DNA of 64,000 nucleotides, taken from assembly GCA_040216635.1 (NCBI GenBank), contig JAVJOU010000026.1:124001-188000 (forward strand). Reading direction: 5' to 3'. Each line of letters begins with the position of its first letter. Positions within the stretch are counted from its first letter, which is position 1. Origin of the DNA: UBA1479 sp040216635 (lineage in GTDB: Bacteria; Pseudomonadota; Alphaproteobacteria; Rhodospirillales; Casp-alpha2). Below, one piece after another: positions 44,727 through 54,012 of this stretch. Both the position numbers and the translations under genes were made by a program. The notes under the pieces were generated by a model. That model saw nothing but the letters and a program-made list of their open reading frames with translations, ran no database searches and had not been told where the DNA came from.

Positions 44727-46001
44727 ATGACCACGACCCTTCGCCGGCTGTTCCGTTTCGCCTCCCCAATTGTGCCGTCGGGCCTTCGCACCGGCCTGAT
44801 GAACTTGCGTCTCTGGTGCGTCGTCGTTGCCTGGACCGGGGTTGCCTGGACCCTTGGTCTATTAGCCCGACTGGGAAAACCTGTTTCCTTGGTCGCCTTG
44901 GGCGGCGAACGCATCGGCACTCTATCGGGCATCCCGGACATGCTGTTCCGCATGCGACAGAACGACCTTGTGGCCCGGAACACGACCTACATTATCCTGA
45001 TCGGACGCCCTGCGAACGAACCGTTGCTAGAGATCGTTGCTCGGCATTTTCCGGTCTTACGCGCACCACGCCTGTACACCACTCTGATCAACGCCTGCTC
45101 AGGCTCCCGTTATCTTCAGGAATGCCCCCAAATCGTCAAGCGGGACTATCGCAGTTATGCCCGCGTCCATCATGGCGCGCCAGATTGCATGCCCCCCGGC
45201 CCGAAGGCCAAGGCCGCCTTAAGCGCATATTTCGACCGCCTGGGAATTCCACAGGATAGCTGGTTCGTTTGCATTCACAATCGCGACCCTGCCTATCTGA
45301 CGGAAGCTTTTCCCGGCCAGAACTGGTCGCACCACGATTATCGAGACTGTTCAATCTCTAATTATATGGCAGCGGCAGAGCATGTGGTCGAGCGAGGCGG
45401 CTATGTATTTCGCGTTGGAAATGTCGTGACGACTCCATTGCACGCTGACCGGTCACCGCAGATCATCGACACTGCCGTTGAAGAACGGGATCCCTTGCTG
45501 GAGATCGCGTTAATCTCTCATTGCCGGATGTTCCTGGGCTGCAGCGCGGGCATCTATGCCGCAGCAACGTTTTTCAACCGGCCGCTGGCGCTCTGCAACA
45601 TGCTGCCATTGGAAATCGCGACCTATACGGAACACGATATTTTCATCCCCAAATTGTTGTACAGCCGGACCAAAAAGCGCCTGTTAACCTGGTCCGAAAT
45701 CCACTCCCTGGGAGTCTTTCACGGTGGCGAAGCCGGCAACGCCGATTTTTACGAGCGTAACGGCATTAACGTCATTGAAAACAGCTCCCAGGATATTCTT
45801 GATCTCTGCATAGAACGCCTTGCCATCGCGGAATTGGGCCCGGGTGCGGTGTCTCCCGAAGACCGGGAACTGCAGCTAGAATTCAAGGAACGCTATATGT
45901 CGCACCTGGACGGCTATGCTCATATGGGCCACTTGAGCACTCATTTTTTACGTCGTCATTTTGATTTATGGGACGAACGTTCCCGGCGAACCGGTTCATG
46001 A
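44727..46001 (+). CDS. TIGR04372-family putative glycosyltransferase 2
   Basis: 424 residues. WFVCIHNRDPAYL, GGYVFRVGN, ALISHCRMFLGCSAGIYAA, HDIFIPKLLY and a C-terminal FLRRHFDLW region mark the family. An N-terminal hydrophobic stretch (about residues 30-48) may anchor it at the membrane. Compared with the member at 27845 it lacks the long N-terminal helical extension. The following large glycosyltransferase-like gene overlaps by four bases, so the two are probably co-translated and may act on consecutive sugars. Confidence 0.75.
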   Translation: MTTTLRRLFRFASPIVPSGLRTGLMNLRLWCVVVAWTGVAWTLGLLARLGKPVSLVALGGERIGTLSGIPDMLFRMRQNDLVARNTTYIILIGRPANEPLLEIVARHFPVLRAPRLYTTLINACSGSRYLQECPQIVKRDYRSYARVHHGAPDCMPPGPKAKAALSAYFDRLGIPQDSWFVCIHNRDPAYLTEAFPGQNWSHHDYRDCSISNYMAAAEHVVERGGYVFRVGNVVTTPLHADRSPQIIDTAVEERDPLLEIALISHCRMFLGCSAGIYAAATFFNRPLALCNMLPLEIATYTEHDIFIPKLLYSRTKKRLLTWSEIHSLGVFHGGEAGNADFYERNGINVIENSSQDILDLCIERLAIAELGPGAVSPEDRELQLEFKERYMSHLDGYAHMGHLSTHFLRRHFDLWDERSRRTGS

Positions 46002-47872
46002 TTGCCAGCACGGACAAAATTTTGATTGTCGAACAGTCCTCCTGGACAGTCTTGCCATTTGCCGCCCTTCATGCCGGATTCGGTTGGACCGTCCGCGTCA
46101 TGCGGTCAGACACCGGCCGGTTAAACTTCCTTCCCCGGCCGTGGCGGTGGATCGGTGCTGACTTCGTTCATTCCAGCGACCTGGGCACAGATTTCGATTA
46201 TCTCGGCTTTCACCGGGATCTGAGTCGGATCACAAATCATATCCTCCGCCATCCGGCCTGCCGTTCTTTGTCGGCACAACTCAGCCCGCTAGCCGGCACC
46301 AGTGACGACATCACCGAACGCCTCCGCAACACAGTCTTCAAAAGTCTTCGGAATGAATTAATTCCGTTCGCACGAATGATGGCCGCCGGCCGCGCCATGA
46401 CCGCAGACGGCAACTACCGGATTCTCTCTCGATCGTCTTTCGGCCAGACACTCGCCATTCTGACTCAGGCGATCCATCGCCGGAAAATCGCTATGGCATG
46501 GCCGGTCGTGGCAGCAGGCATCATCGGCGGCGCCTGGAAATTGGCGGCAAAAATCACGGCGGCTTTCACCAGGCGACTGCGTCCGGGCAACCGTCCGGCG
46601 GCGGCCGATACGCGCAAACCTGATGCCCCGCCCTTTCCCATTGATGCAGAGGTTCTGATTTTCGGCCATCATGGGATCGGTTATGGCGACCTTTACGAAG
46701 CCGGATACTATTTCCGTGACAACGCGGATCATCCTTTGTGCCGCGAACGGGTTTTGATTCTCGAATACTTGGCCAATCCGAACCTCCCCAGTGGACATAT
46801 GACCGTCACAGCGCATCGGACCCTCGGTGAAACATGGGCTCTTGTCCGTGAGGGGCGACGACGGATACGCGCGGCGGGAGGGCGCCCATTGCATTATTTT
46901 CTGGCGCTCCCCATGCTGCGCGCCATCAACGTCATTCGAGGCTATGAACGAAGCCTCCGTGCATTTCCCAAAGCCCTTGTGGCCATCGTCCATTTCGACA
47001 TTCAATGTCCTCCAGAACTGATCGTCGCCGCACAAAACCAAGGTATCTCCTGCATCGCCTTGCAAGAGCGCTCGAACGCACTATGTGTTCCAACCCAGCC
47101 CTTGATCTTGGATCATTACTTTGTCTACGGGGCCGCCTTCCGCCAGATTGCACAACGCAACTCCAACGTCTGTATCCGCCAGTATCATGAAATCGGCCCC
47201 GTACGCTCGGACTGGATCAAGCCCCGCCGCTCAAAACCGGGACCAAAATCAATCCTTGTACTTGATGCCTTTTCTTGGACGCTTGATAGCGCATCCGATT
47301 TATTAAAAGCCAACAGTTGGGAAAATAACGCCCTGTTTCTCGACCGTATCATCCGTCTCAGCGAGACCTTCGCGGAGCACCACTTTTTGATCCGTGGCAA
47401 AGACACAGCCTGGATGGATATGGAATACTTTAAGGACATCGTCGAACGCATCGCCCTGCGTGACAACCTTAAGGTCGATCAAATCTATGAGGTGAAAGGG
47501 CGCAGTTACGACTTGGTCAACGAAGCGGATTTTATCGTCGCCCGACACACCTCACTCGGGGACGAGGCCATGGCAAAAGGTGTCGCCACGATTTTTTATG
47601 AGGAAACGGTGAACGGCGCTTCAGTCGTCAGTAATTTCTCGAACTACGAAGGATACCCCCTTTACGCCCATGATTTCGCCGAACTTTGCGACAAGGTCTC
47701 TCGGATCATCACGCACGGCCAACTGGCAGCGCCGGCGGCGTTCGACCGGATCCGCCGAGATCTTTATTCTAGTCACCTGACCGGAACCGCCGCCGCACGC
47801 TTTCATGAAAAAGTCGACCGCATTCTGGAAGAAAAGCGTGCCGATCGCCGCGCCACCTGCGCTGCCGCCTGA
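45998..47872 (+). CDS. Large putative glycosyltransferase, family unknown
   Basis: 624 residues from ATG 45998, chosen for the ATGA overlap; an ATG at 45968 is possible. The N-terminal 120 residues resemble a separate alpha/beta domain, followed by a hydrophobic/basic segment (about 155-195) and a second domain starting VLIFGHHGIGYGDLYEAGYYF. Near the C-terminus VNEADFIVARHTSLGDEAMAKGV and IFYEE resemble the donor site of GT-B capsule transferases. Together with 17550 it may be a diverged capsule-type transferase; not assignable to a known family by eye. Confidence 0.5.
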   Translation: MIASTDKILIVEQSSWTVLPFAALHAGFGWTVRVMRSDTGRLNFLPRPWRWIGADFVHSSDLGTDFDYLGFHRDLSRITNHILRHPACRSLSAQLSPLAGTSDDITERLRNTVFKSLRNELIPFARMMAAGRAMTADGNYRILSRSSFGQTLAILTQAIHRRKIAMAWPVVAAGIIGGAWKLAAKITAAFTRRLRPGNRPAAADTRKPDAPPFPIDAEVLIFGHHGIGYGDLYEAGYYFRDNADHPLCRERVLILEYLANPNLPSGHMTVTAHRTLGETWALVREGRRRIRAAGGRPLHYFLALPMLRAINVIRGYERSLRAFPKALVAIVHFDIQCPPELIVAAQNQGISCIALQERSNALCVPTQPLILDHYFVYGAAFRQIAQRNSNVCIRQYHEIGPVRSDWIKPRRSKPGPKSILVLDAFSWTLDSASDLLKANSWENNALFLDRIIRLSETFAEHHFLIRGKDTAWMDMEYFKDIVERIALRDNLKVDQIYEVKGRSYDLVNEADFIVARHTSLGDEAMAKGVATIFYEETVNGASVVSNFSNYEGYPLYAHDFAELCDKVSRIITHGQLAAPAAFDRIRRDLYSSHLTGTAAARFHEKVDRILEEKRADRRATCAAA

Positions 47873-47907
47873 CCGCCCGGCAAGGCCCCAATCTGTACGG
47901 AAATTAC

Positions 47908-48705
47908 ATGGCATACTCTTATTCGGACATCGTCGAAGCATACCGCGCCGTCGGCGTTGCCCCTGGCGAAGTTGTTTATGTGCTGGGAAATATCGGTAAC
48001 CTTTGGACTTTTGAGAAGCCGGGCAAGGAAGCGGTGTTGCGCGCCCATTATACGGCGCTGAAAGAGATCCTAGGCCCCGAGGGCACTTTGGTTTGTTCAA
48101 CCGCGAGTTTGAATCTGTGCAATACAGATATCCCTTTTGACCCCGATGAAACGCCATCGAACATGGCCGGCACGCTTTCCGAATACATTCGAAAACAGCC
48201 GGGCGCGCTGCGCAGTTTCCATCCCTTTCGATCATATTGCGCGACGGGCGCCCAGGCGAAATACATCACCAGTGACGTGTCGCGGGCGGCCTATGGCCCG
48301 TTCTCTCCTGAATCACGGCTAATTGAACTCAATGCCATGACACTGGCCGTCGGCATTACCCCGCGCGAAGCGACCAGCACCGTTCATCATTGTGAGCAAA
48401 TGATGGCGGTACCCTATCGGTACATGAAGGAATTCATGCATCCGGTAATCCGTAACGGGCAGACCATGATCGAGCCGTTTTATCTTTACGTTTGGTACAA
48501 AAACAGCGATATCGTCCGCGACCGTTGCCGAACCATCATGGCTGACTTTTTGGAAACCCACGGCGCCGCCGAGGCTCCGCTTGGCCGCCGGCACGTCTAT
48601 TCCTTTCGGACCCGCATGTTCTATGAACATGTGATCGGATTGATGAAGGAAAAACCATATATTTGGTGCGAAACGGTACCGACTGTTCGTCCCTGGCAGG
48701 AGTAG
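47908..48705 (+). CDS. AAC(3)-type N-acyltransferase
   Basis: 265 residues. The aminoglycoside 3-N-acetyltransferase family pattern is clear: GTLVCSTASLN, TPSNMAGTLSEYIRKQPGALRS, HPFRS and the catalytic-region TVHHCEQM with YRYMKEF. In glycan clusters the family N-acylates amino-sugar nucleotides (for example FdhC-type 3-amino-sugar acyltransferases). Directly followed by an unknown protein, KAS III and ACP, it is a good candidate for transferring a non-acetyl acyl group from ACP or CoA to an amino sugar. An antibiotic-resistance function is unlikely here. Confidence 0.78.
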   Translation: MAYSYSDIVEAYRAVGVAPGEVVYVLGNIGNLWTFEKPGKEAVLRAHYTALKEILGPEGTLVCSTASLNLCNTDIPFDPDETPSNMAGTLSEYIRKQPGALRSFHPFRSYCATGAQAKYITSDVSRAAYGPFSPESRLIELNAMTLAVGITPREATSTVHHCEQMMAVPYRYMKEFMHPVIRNGQTMIEPFYLYVWYKNSDIVRDRCRTIMADFLETHGAAEAPLGRRHVYSFRTRMFYEHVIGLMKEKPYIWCETVPTVRPWQE

Positions 48706-48727
48706 GCAATAAGCCTGTAGAAATTTC

Positions 48728-49345
48728 ATGATTTACACCACATCCCCTGAATTTCCTGCACGCGAAGGGCGTAACTATCTTCATACCACGGACATGTACG
48801 ATTTTCTGATCGCCGGCTTAGCCGAAATCGGCCGACCACCCGCGGATGGTCCGATCTCGCTACTGATTCGCAAAAAAATGTTCCAGCAGGCTGATTTTCT
48901 CTACGCCGAGGACCCTCAGGAATTGGCCGGCCTGGAAGACGCTCCGACCCAATTCACCGTGACTTCGGGCGGGCAACTCTTGACCGGCTGCCTCCGCCTG
49001 ACGGACCGGCCCGTTGAACGGCCGGAACCTTACGACGAAACACGGATCCGCGCTGCTGCCGAAATCGAAGGCAACAGCATCTGGGCAACCGGCCATAGCG
49101 GCGCCAGCCCCATTGAAGTTGCGACGTCACTGAACTTGCGCCTGCATGAAGTTTTGTTCCCCTGCGGCCCGAACGAAAAATGGTATGACGTGCGTGTCGA
49201 TCTGAACCGCCCCTTCGAAGACGAGGATGCCTGCTGTTTGAAAATGCAGTTTGATCGTTCCATCGGCCGTCATTTGACCCGATCGCTCGTTATCGTCAAC
49301 GGCGAGACCGTGGGTGCCATATTCTTCTCATTGGGAAAACCATGA
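48728..49345 (+). CDS. Unknown protein of the acyl module
   Basis: 205 residues, no family recognised. The C-terminal half is the better conserved-looking part: EGNSIWATGHSGASPIEVA, SLNLRLHEVLF, WYDVRVDLNRPF, then a beta-rich end LVIVNGETVGAIFFS. The alternating strands would fit a hot-dog or small acyl-transfer fold, but no catalytic motif is certain. It lies between the AAC(3)-type acyltransferase and KAS III and overlaps the KAS III start by four bases, so it probably works on the same acyl intermediate. Confidence 0.6.
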   Translation: MIYTTSPEFPAREGRNYLHTTDMYDFLIAGLAEIGRPPADGPISLLIRKKMFQQADFLYAEDPQELAGLEDAPTQFTVTSGGQLLTGCLRLTDRPVERPEPYDETRIRAAAEIEGNSIWATGHSGASPIEVATSLNLRLHEVLFPCGPNEKWYDVRVDLNRPFEDEDACCLKMQFDRSIGRHLTRSLVIVNGETVGAIFFSLGKP

Positions 49346-50286
49346 TCACTGTTCGCGCCATTGCCTCTTACGTGCCCGAAGGCTTCGAAAACAATTACGA
49401 TCAGGCCGGGCGTTTTGGTCTGGACCGCGATTTCATCGCCGAAAAAATCGGCGTTGAGCGCGTCTCCCGGCGAGCCAAGGGGGAAGAGACTTCGGATATG
49501 TGCGTGCGTGCCTTCGAAGCCCTGCAGGCAAAAACGGGGCTTACCACCGAGGGCATCGATTTCCTGATGGTGGTGACACAAAACCCGGATGGCGCGGGCC
49601 TGCCACAATCGTCAGCGGTGCTTCACAACAAACTGGACTTGAGCTCCGACTGCGCATCCTTCGACCTGTCGTTGGCCTGTTCGGGTTATGTCTACGGTCT
49701 GTCCGTGGCAACCTCCTTCATGGAGACCAACGGACTGAAGAACGGTTTGCTGTTCACCTGCGACCCTTATTCAAAAATCATCAACCCGCAAGACAAAGGA
49801 ACCGCTCTTCTGTTCGGTGACGCGGCCACGGTCACCCACCTGACCGAAGGCGCGGGGCCCAACGGCGCCTGGCGGCCTCATGATTTCAAATTTTCAACCT
49901 ATGGCCGTCACATGAACGACGTGAAGGTCACGGACGGCCATCTCGACATGGACGGCGTCGCCATCGTCATGTTCACTGCCGGCACCGTCCCCGGGGTGGT
50001 CCACAAGGTTTTAACCGATGCCGGACTGACCATGGAGGACATCGACCTATTTCTATTTCATCAGGGGTCAAAGTTCATCATTGACAGCCTGTCCAAACGA
50101 CTGGGCGCGCCGCGCGAAAAGGTCCCCATGCATATCGCCCAACAAGGCAACACCGTCTCATCGTCGATCCCTTTGATGTTTGAAACTTATATGGATGACA
50201 AGGCCCATAATCGCCTTCTGCTGAACGGCTGCGGCGTGGGGCTGTCCATGGGCACCTGCCTGATCACCCGCATTGACCCCGAATAA
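49342..50286 (+). CDS. 3-oxoacyl-ACP synthase III (KAS III/FabH-like)
   Basis: 314 residues. The catalytic triad is present: C113 in DLSLACSGYVYGL, H240 in LFLFHQGS and N270 in QQGNTVSSSIP. KAS III condenses an acyl-CoA with malonyl-ACP. It is much too embedded in the glycan operon to be the housekeeping FabH. The dedicated ACP follows 18 bases later. Precedents are the KAS III/ACP genes of pseudomonad flagellin-glycosylation islands, where they make the acyl group of a modified viosamine. Confidence 0.87.
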   Translation: MITVRAIASYVPEGFENNYDQAGRFGLDRDFIAEKIGVERVSRRAKGEETSDMCVRAFEALQAKTGLTTEGIDFLMVVTQNPDGAGLPQSSAVLHNKLDLSSDCASFDLSLACSGYVYGLSVATSFMETNGLKNGLLFTCDPYSKIINPQDKGTALLFGDAATVTHLTEGAGPNGAWRPHDFKFSTYGRHMNDVKVTDGHLDMDGVAIVMFTAGTVPGVVHKVLTDAGLTMEDIDLFLFHQGSKFIIDSLSKRLGAPREKVPMHIAQQGNTVSSSIPLMFETYMDDKAHNRLLLNGCGVGLSMGTCLITRIDPE

Positions 50287-50304
50287 CCGACTAAAGGAAA
50301 CGTT

Positions 50305-50544
50305 ATGTCCAATACCGCCGACACCATCGCCGACATTGCCCGTGATGTCTGTAGCCCCTCCGTTCCCGATCTCAGCGACCATGACCGCACGCTACTGAGC
50401 TCCGGTCTGGATTCCCTCGATTACGCCGGTCTGCTGATGACGCTGGAAGACAAGTACGGCATCAAGTTCTCTGATGACGACATGGAGGACCTCAACACCA
50501 TCAATAAATTGGCACAGCGTATCGACGCCCACCAGGACGGTTGA
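50305..50544 (+). CDS. Acyl carrier protein, cluster-specific
   Basis: 79 residues, acidic, mainly helical. GLDSLDYAGLL contains the probable phosphopantetheine attachment Ser37 (usual DSL motif). GGAAACGTT-type ribosome binding upstream. The chain length and the DSLD context fit a standalone carrier dedicated to the adjacent KAS III. It presumably carries the acyl group handed to the AAC(3)-type transferase. Confidence 0.87.
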   Translation: MSNTADTIADIARDVCSPSVPDLSDHDRTLLSSGLDSLDYAGLLMTLEDKYGIKFSDDDMEDLNTINKLAQRIDAHQDG

Positions 50545-50594
50545 GGCGCACCGGAAATCGACTCTATTTTTCACAAACTCGGAGCCGTCGATCC

Positions 50595-51290
50595 GTGACC
50601 CCCGCCGGACTTTTAACTATCAAGCGAATCGTTAGCGGCAAGCTGCGTCAAAACGGCTATGTCGTGGCCGCCGCGTCCCGAAATGCTCTGGTTATCGACC
50701 CGGGTGCCGAGTTCGAGTGTTTTATTGATCATATCGACGATAACAGCCTGAACCCCTTAGCCATCATCAACACCCATGCCCATTTCGATCACATCGGCGG
50801 CGTCGTCCCATTGATGGAGCGCTTCGGTATTCCTTTCTTCTTGGACCGGGGGGATAGCCGTGTGCTGCGCAGCGCCAATATATATAAGCATCTGTTCGAG
50901 GGGACGCGTTCGGTGGAAATTCCCGAGATCACCCAGGACTTGGCCGACGCGGGCGCAACATTCGAAGTCGGTGAGTTCACCGTCACCAATATCTCGTCAC
51001 CTGGGCACACACCGGGAGGACGTAGCTTCCTAATCGGCAATGACTTGTTCACCGGCGACACCCTGTTCCGCAACAACGTAGGGCGGACGGACTTATACGG
51101 TGGAGACGAAGTTGCCCTTACAGCATCGCTTCAATGCCTGTTTGAATTGCCCCCAGAAACAATGATCCACCCTGGGCACGGACAACCGTCGACCCTGGGC
51201 GAGGAACGGGTAAATAACAAAAAGGTCATCGCCTTGATTGGCAGCAGTGAACCCATGAGCGGCCGCACGGCGGCAAGAGGACAGGGATGA
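50595..51290 (+). CDS. Metallo-beta-lactamase-fold hydrolase (glyoxalase-II-like)
   Basis: 231 residues from GTG 50595, with CGGAG ten bases upstream; a TTG at 50541 overlapping the ACP stop would add an unconserved leader. The metal motif THAHFDHIGG, then SPGHTPGG and FTGDTLFRNNVGRTDL, and IHPGHGQPST near the end mark the hydroxyacylglutathione-hydrolase-like branch. These enzymes hydrolyse thioesters, so it may release or proofread acyl-ACP/CoA. Overlaps the adenylating enzyme by four bases. Confidence 0.83.
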   Translation: MTPAGLLTIKRIVSGKLRQNGYVVAAASRNALVIDPGAEFECFIDHIDDNSLNPLAIINTHAHFDHIGGVVPLMERFGIPFFLDRGDSRVLRSANIYKHLFEGTRSVEIPEITQDLADAGATFEVGEFTVTNISSPGHTPGGRSFLIGNDLFTGDTLFRNNVGRTDLYGGDEVALTASLQCLFELPPETMIHPGHGQPSTLGEERVNNKKVIALIGSSEPMSGRTAARGQG

Positions 51291-52657
51291 GTTCCTCCAT
51301 GGAATCCATCGAGACCGTTATCCAACGCATGCGCGCCCAAGGCAGCCAGCCCGCCGTATTCTGGCGCAACGCCTGGCTATCCTATCATGACCTGTTTCAG
51401 GCGATCGAGGATTGGCGCAAGCGGCTTCGTGAACGGGACATCGGCCATGGTTCAGTCATCGGGCTCTATGGCGATTATTCGCCCGGCACCATCGCGCTGG
51501 TCTATGCGCTTATGTTGGAGCGCGCCGTGATCGTCCCCTTTACCCGGGCCGTGGAACGCGAGCTGCCGGGCCTGTTGGAAATCGCCGGCGTCGAACGTCT
51601 ATTCCGATTTGATGACGATGACAATTGGAGCGATCAGGAAATTCCCAACGCAAGTCGCCCGGATCTGATCCAACGGTTCATGGAACAGGGCACGCCGGGT
51701 TTGGTGGTCTTCAGTTCAGGGTCCAGCGGTCAACCAAAGGGCATTCTGCAAGATTGCGAGCGGGTCATGCGGAAGTTTGTCACCCCGCGGGATGGTTGGC
51801 GCACGGTGCTGTTTCTGATGATCGATCATTTTGGCGGCTTCAACACGTTACTCGGAACCTTTGCCTACGGCGGCGGTGCGGTTTGCGTCGATCAGCGCCT
51901 TCCGGAAAACGTCTGTCGCACCATTGAAGCCGCCAAGGCCACTTTGCTGCCGACGACGCCAACCTTTCTCAACTTGGTGATCGCTTCGGGTTGCGCCAAG
52001 AGTTTCGACTTGTCCTCACTTAAGCTCATCACCTACGGAACAGAGATGATGCCCGAGGAAACACTCAAACGCCTTGGCGATTTATTTTCCGAAGCCCGGG
52101 TCAAACAGACTTACGGCCTTTCTGAACTGGGGGTTCTGCGGTCTAAGACTGTCGACGAAAAATCGACCTGGTTACGGGTCGGCGGCGCCGGTTTCGAAAC
52201 CAAGGTTGTGGACGGTCAACTTTGGATCCGATCCGAAGCCAACATGGTCGGCTATCTCAACGCGCCGAACCCGTTCGATGCTGACGGCTGGATGAACACG
52301 GGCGACCGTGTCGAAGTCAACGGCGACATGATCCGTTTCCTCGGCCGGGAATCGGACATCATCAACGTTGGCGGACAAAAGGTTTTCCCGGCCGAAGTCG
52401 AGGCTGTTCTCCTACAGGCGGACGGCATCGCCGATGCCACCGTTTATGGCGTCGATAACCGCCTTCTCGGCAAAGTCGTCGAGGCCCGGGTGATTCTAAC
52501 CACGGATGAAGAAGAAGGCGCGGCCGTGAAGCGCCTGCGTGCCTATTGTCTGGAACATCTTGCCAAATTTAAGGTGCCGGCACGCATCCGGACGGCCGAC
52601 GCCGCCGAAATCCGCAGCGAGCGGTTTAAAAAAATCCATCGGTTCGAAACCGAATAA
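51287..52657 (+). CDS. Acyl-adenylating enzyme (AMP-dependent synthetase/ligase)
   Basis: 456 residues, the compact form of the ANL superfamily. The phosphate loop is VVFSSGSSGQPKG, A5 is QTYGLSE, A7 NTGD, A8 GRESDIINVGGQKVFP and the C-terminal catalytic Lys probably in RFKKIHR. It activates a carboxylic acid as acyl-AMP and transfers it to a thiol, here probably the adjacent ACP or CoA. The acid is not identifiable from sequence. Confidence 0.83.
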   Translation: MSSSMESIETVIQRMRAQGSQPAVFWRNAWLSYHDLFQAIEDWRKRLRERDIGHGSVIGLYGDYSPGTIALVYALMLERAVIVPFTRAVERELPGLLEIAGVERLFRFDDDDNWSDQEIPNASRPDLIQRFMEQGTPGLVVFSSGSSGQPKGILQDCERVMRKFVTPRDGWRTVLFLMIDHFGGFNTLLGTFAYGGGAVCVDQRLPENVCRTIEAAKATLLPTTPTFLNLVIASGCAKSFDLSSLKLITYGTEMMPEETLKRLGDLFSEARVKQTYGLSELGVLRSKTVDEKSTWLRVGGAGFETKVVDGQLWIRSEANMVGYLNAPNPFDADGWMNTGDRVEVNGDMIRFLGRESDIINVGGQKVFPAEVEAVLLQADGIADATVYGVDNRLLGKVVEARVILTTDEEEGAAVKRLRAYCLEHLAKFKVPARIRTADAAEIRSERFKKIHRFETE

Positions 52658-52686
52658 CACCGGCTCTCCCACCACGGGACCAATTC

Positions 52687-54012
52687 ATGAACGATAACGA
52701 CATTCAACAGACCGACGCTGATTACGGGACCTGGATGCACGACCTGCTGGTCCGGCTATACCCCATTTGCCGCAGCCTAGCAGGACCAGGCAATCGCGAA
52801 ACTCTGACAATCTTGGGCGAACACCTGCCACTGAGTATCACCGAGGTGCCATCAGGAACGGATGTATTCGGTTGGACCGTACCCGACGAATGGACGCCCC
52901 GTGGTGCCGAAATCACCGGCCCCAACGGCAGCCAGTACGCGCGCTTCGCCGACCACAATCTGCATCTGGTCAACGGGTCGCGCGCCATCGACGAGGAAAT
53001 GGACCGGGACGATCTTCTGCCGCATATCTACAGCCTACCGGACCAGCCGGACCTGATCCCCTATGTAACCAGCTATTACCATCCCCATTGGGGATTCTGC
53101 CTGCCAGATACGGTGAAGGCCGCTTTGCCGCCGGGACGCTACAAGGTACGGATCGATACGGAACACAAACCAGGCGCCTTGGTCTACGGCGAAGCCACAT
53201 TGCCCGGCGCGGTCAAGGACGAGGTTCTGATCTCGACCTACATTTGTCACCCCTCGATGGCCAACGACAACCTGTCGGGCGTGGTCACGGCAGCGGCGCT
53301 TTACCGTCGTCTAGCCGATATCAAGGACCGCCATTACACCTATCGCTTCGTATTTGCCCCGGAAACCATCGGCACCATGTGCTGGCTAATGAACAACGAG
53401 TCAACTGTCGTACCGCGCATTCACGCGGGCCTGGTTCTAAGTTGTCTGGGCGAGGATGACCGCTTTTCCTATAAACAGTCGCGGCGCGGCGACACAGAAA
53501 TCGACCGCATCGGCCGTCTTTGGATGCACAAGGGTGGCGAGGTGCTGGAATTTTTCCCCACAGGCAGCGACGAACGGCAATACGGCTCACCCGGGTTCAA
53601 TCTACCGATCGGTTTGATTTCCCGGCCTTATCCAGGGGAATGGCCTTATTACCACACTTCGGGGGACACCCCAGAACGGGTCACCGGGCCGGTTTTGGGC
53701 AGCAGCCTGGATCTGGTGTTCAACATGGTCATGTCCCTGGAATGGAATGCCTGGACCTACCAACGCACAGATCCCAGGGGCGAGCCTATGCTGTCCAAGC
53801 ATGATCTTTATCATCGTCAGCACGCCCGCGAGCACTACACCGCCGACAGCCTTTGGCAGGAAAGGACAGCCATGCTATGGCTGTTGAACTTGGCCGACGG
53901 TGACCACGACCTAATCGACATCGCTGAAAAATCCGGAGCCACCATCGCCGAAATCGCCAGCCTGGCCGAACGGCTGTTAGAGGTCGGCCTACTGTCGCGA
54001 AATCGTCGATGA
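52687..54012 (+). CDS. DUF4910-type aminopeptidase-like protein
   Basis: 441 residues. TSYYHPHWGFC, STYICHPSMANDNLSGV and FAPETIGT match the DUF4910/DUF2172 zinc-aminopeptidase-like family, related to M28 peptidases; the His/Asp/Glu of these motifs would bind zinc. The final 60 residues look like a small winged helix (IAEIASLAERLLEVGLL). The family recurs in surface-polysaccharide loci, where it may hydrolyse an amide rather than a peptide, for example deacylating an N-acyl sugar. Role inferred. Confidence 0.75.
   Translation: MNDNDIQQTDADYGTWMHDLLVRLYPICRSLAGPGNRETLTILGEHLPLSITEVPSGTDVFGWTVPDEWTPRGAEITGPNGSQYARFADHNLHLVNGSRAIDEEMDRDDLLPHIYSLPDQPDLIPYVTSYYHPHWGFCLPDTVKAALPPGRYKVRIDTEHKPGALVYGEATLPGAVKDEVLISTYICHPSMANDNLSGVVTAAALYRRLADIKDRHYTYRFVFAPETIGTMCWLMNNESTVVPRIHAGLVLSCLGEDDRFSYKQSRRGDTEIDRIGRLWMHKGGEVLEFFPTGSDERQYGSPGFNLPIGLISRPYPGEWPYYHTSGDTPERVTGPVLGSSLDLVFNMVMSLEWNAWTYQRTDPRGEPMLSKHDLYHRQHAREHYTADSLWQERTAMLWLLNLADGDHDLIDIAEKSGATIAEIASLAERLLEVGLLSRNRR

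Noticed and set aside
47908..48705. Aminoglycoside resistance gene
   Set aside because: The fold is AAC(3)-like, but the position inside a glycan operon next to KAS III and ACP points to amino-sugar acylation.
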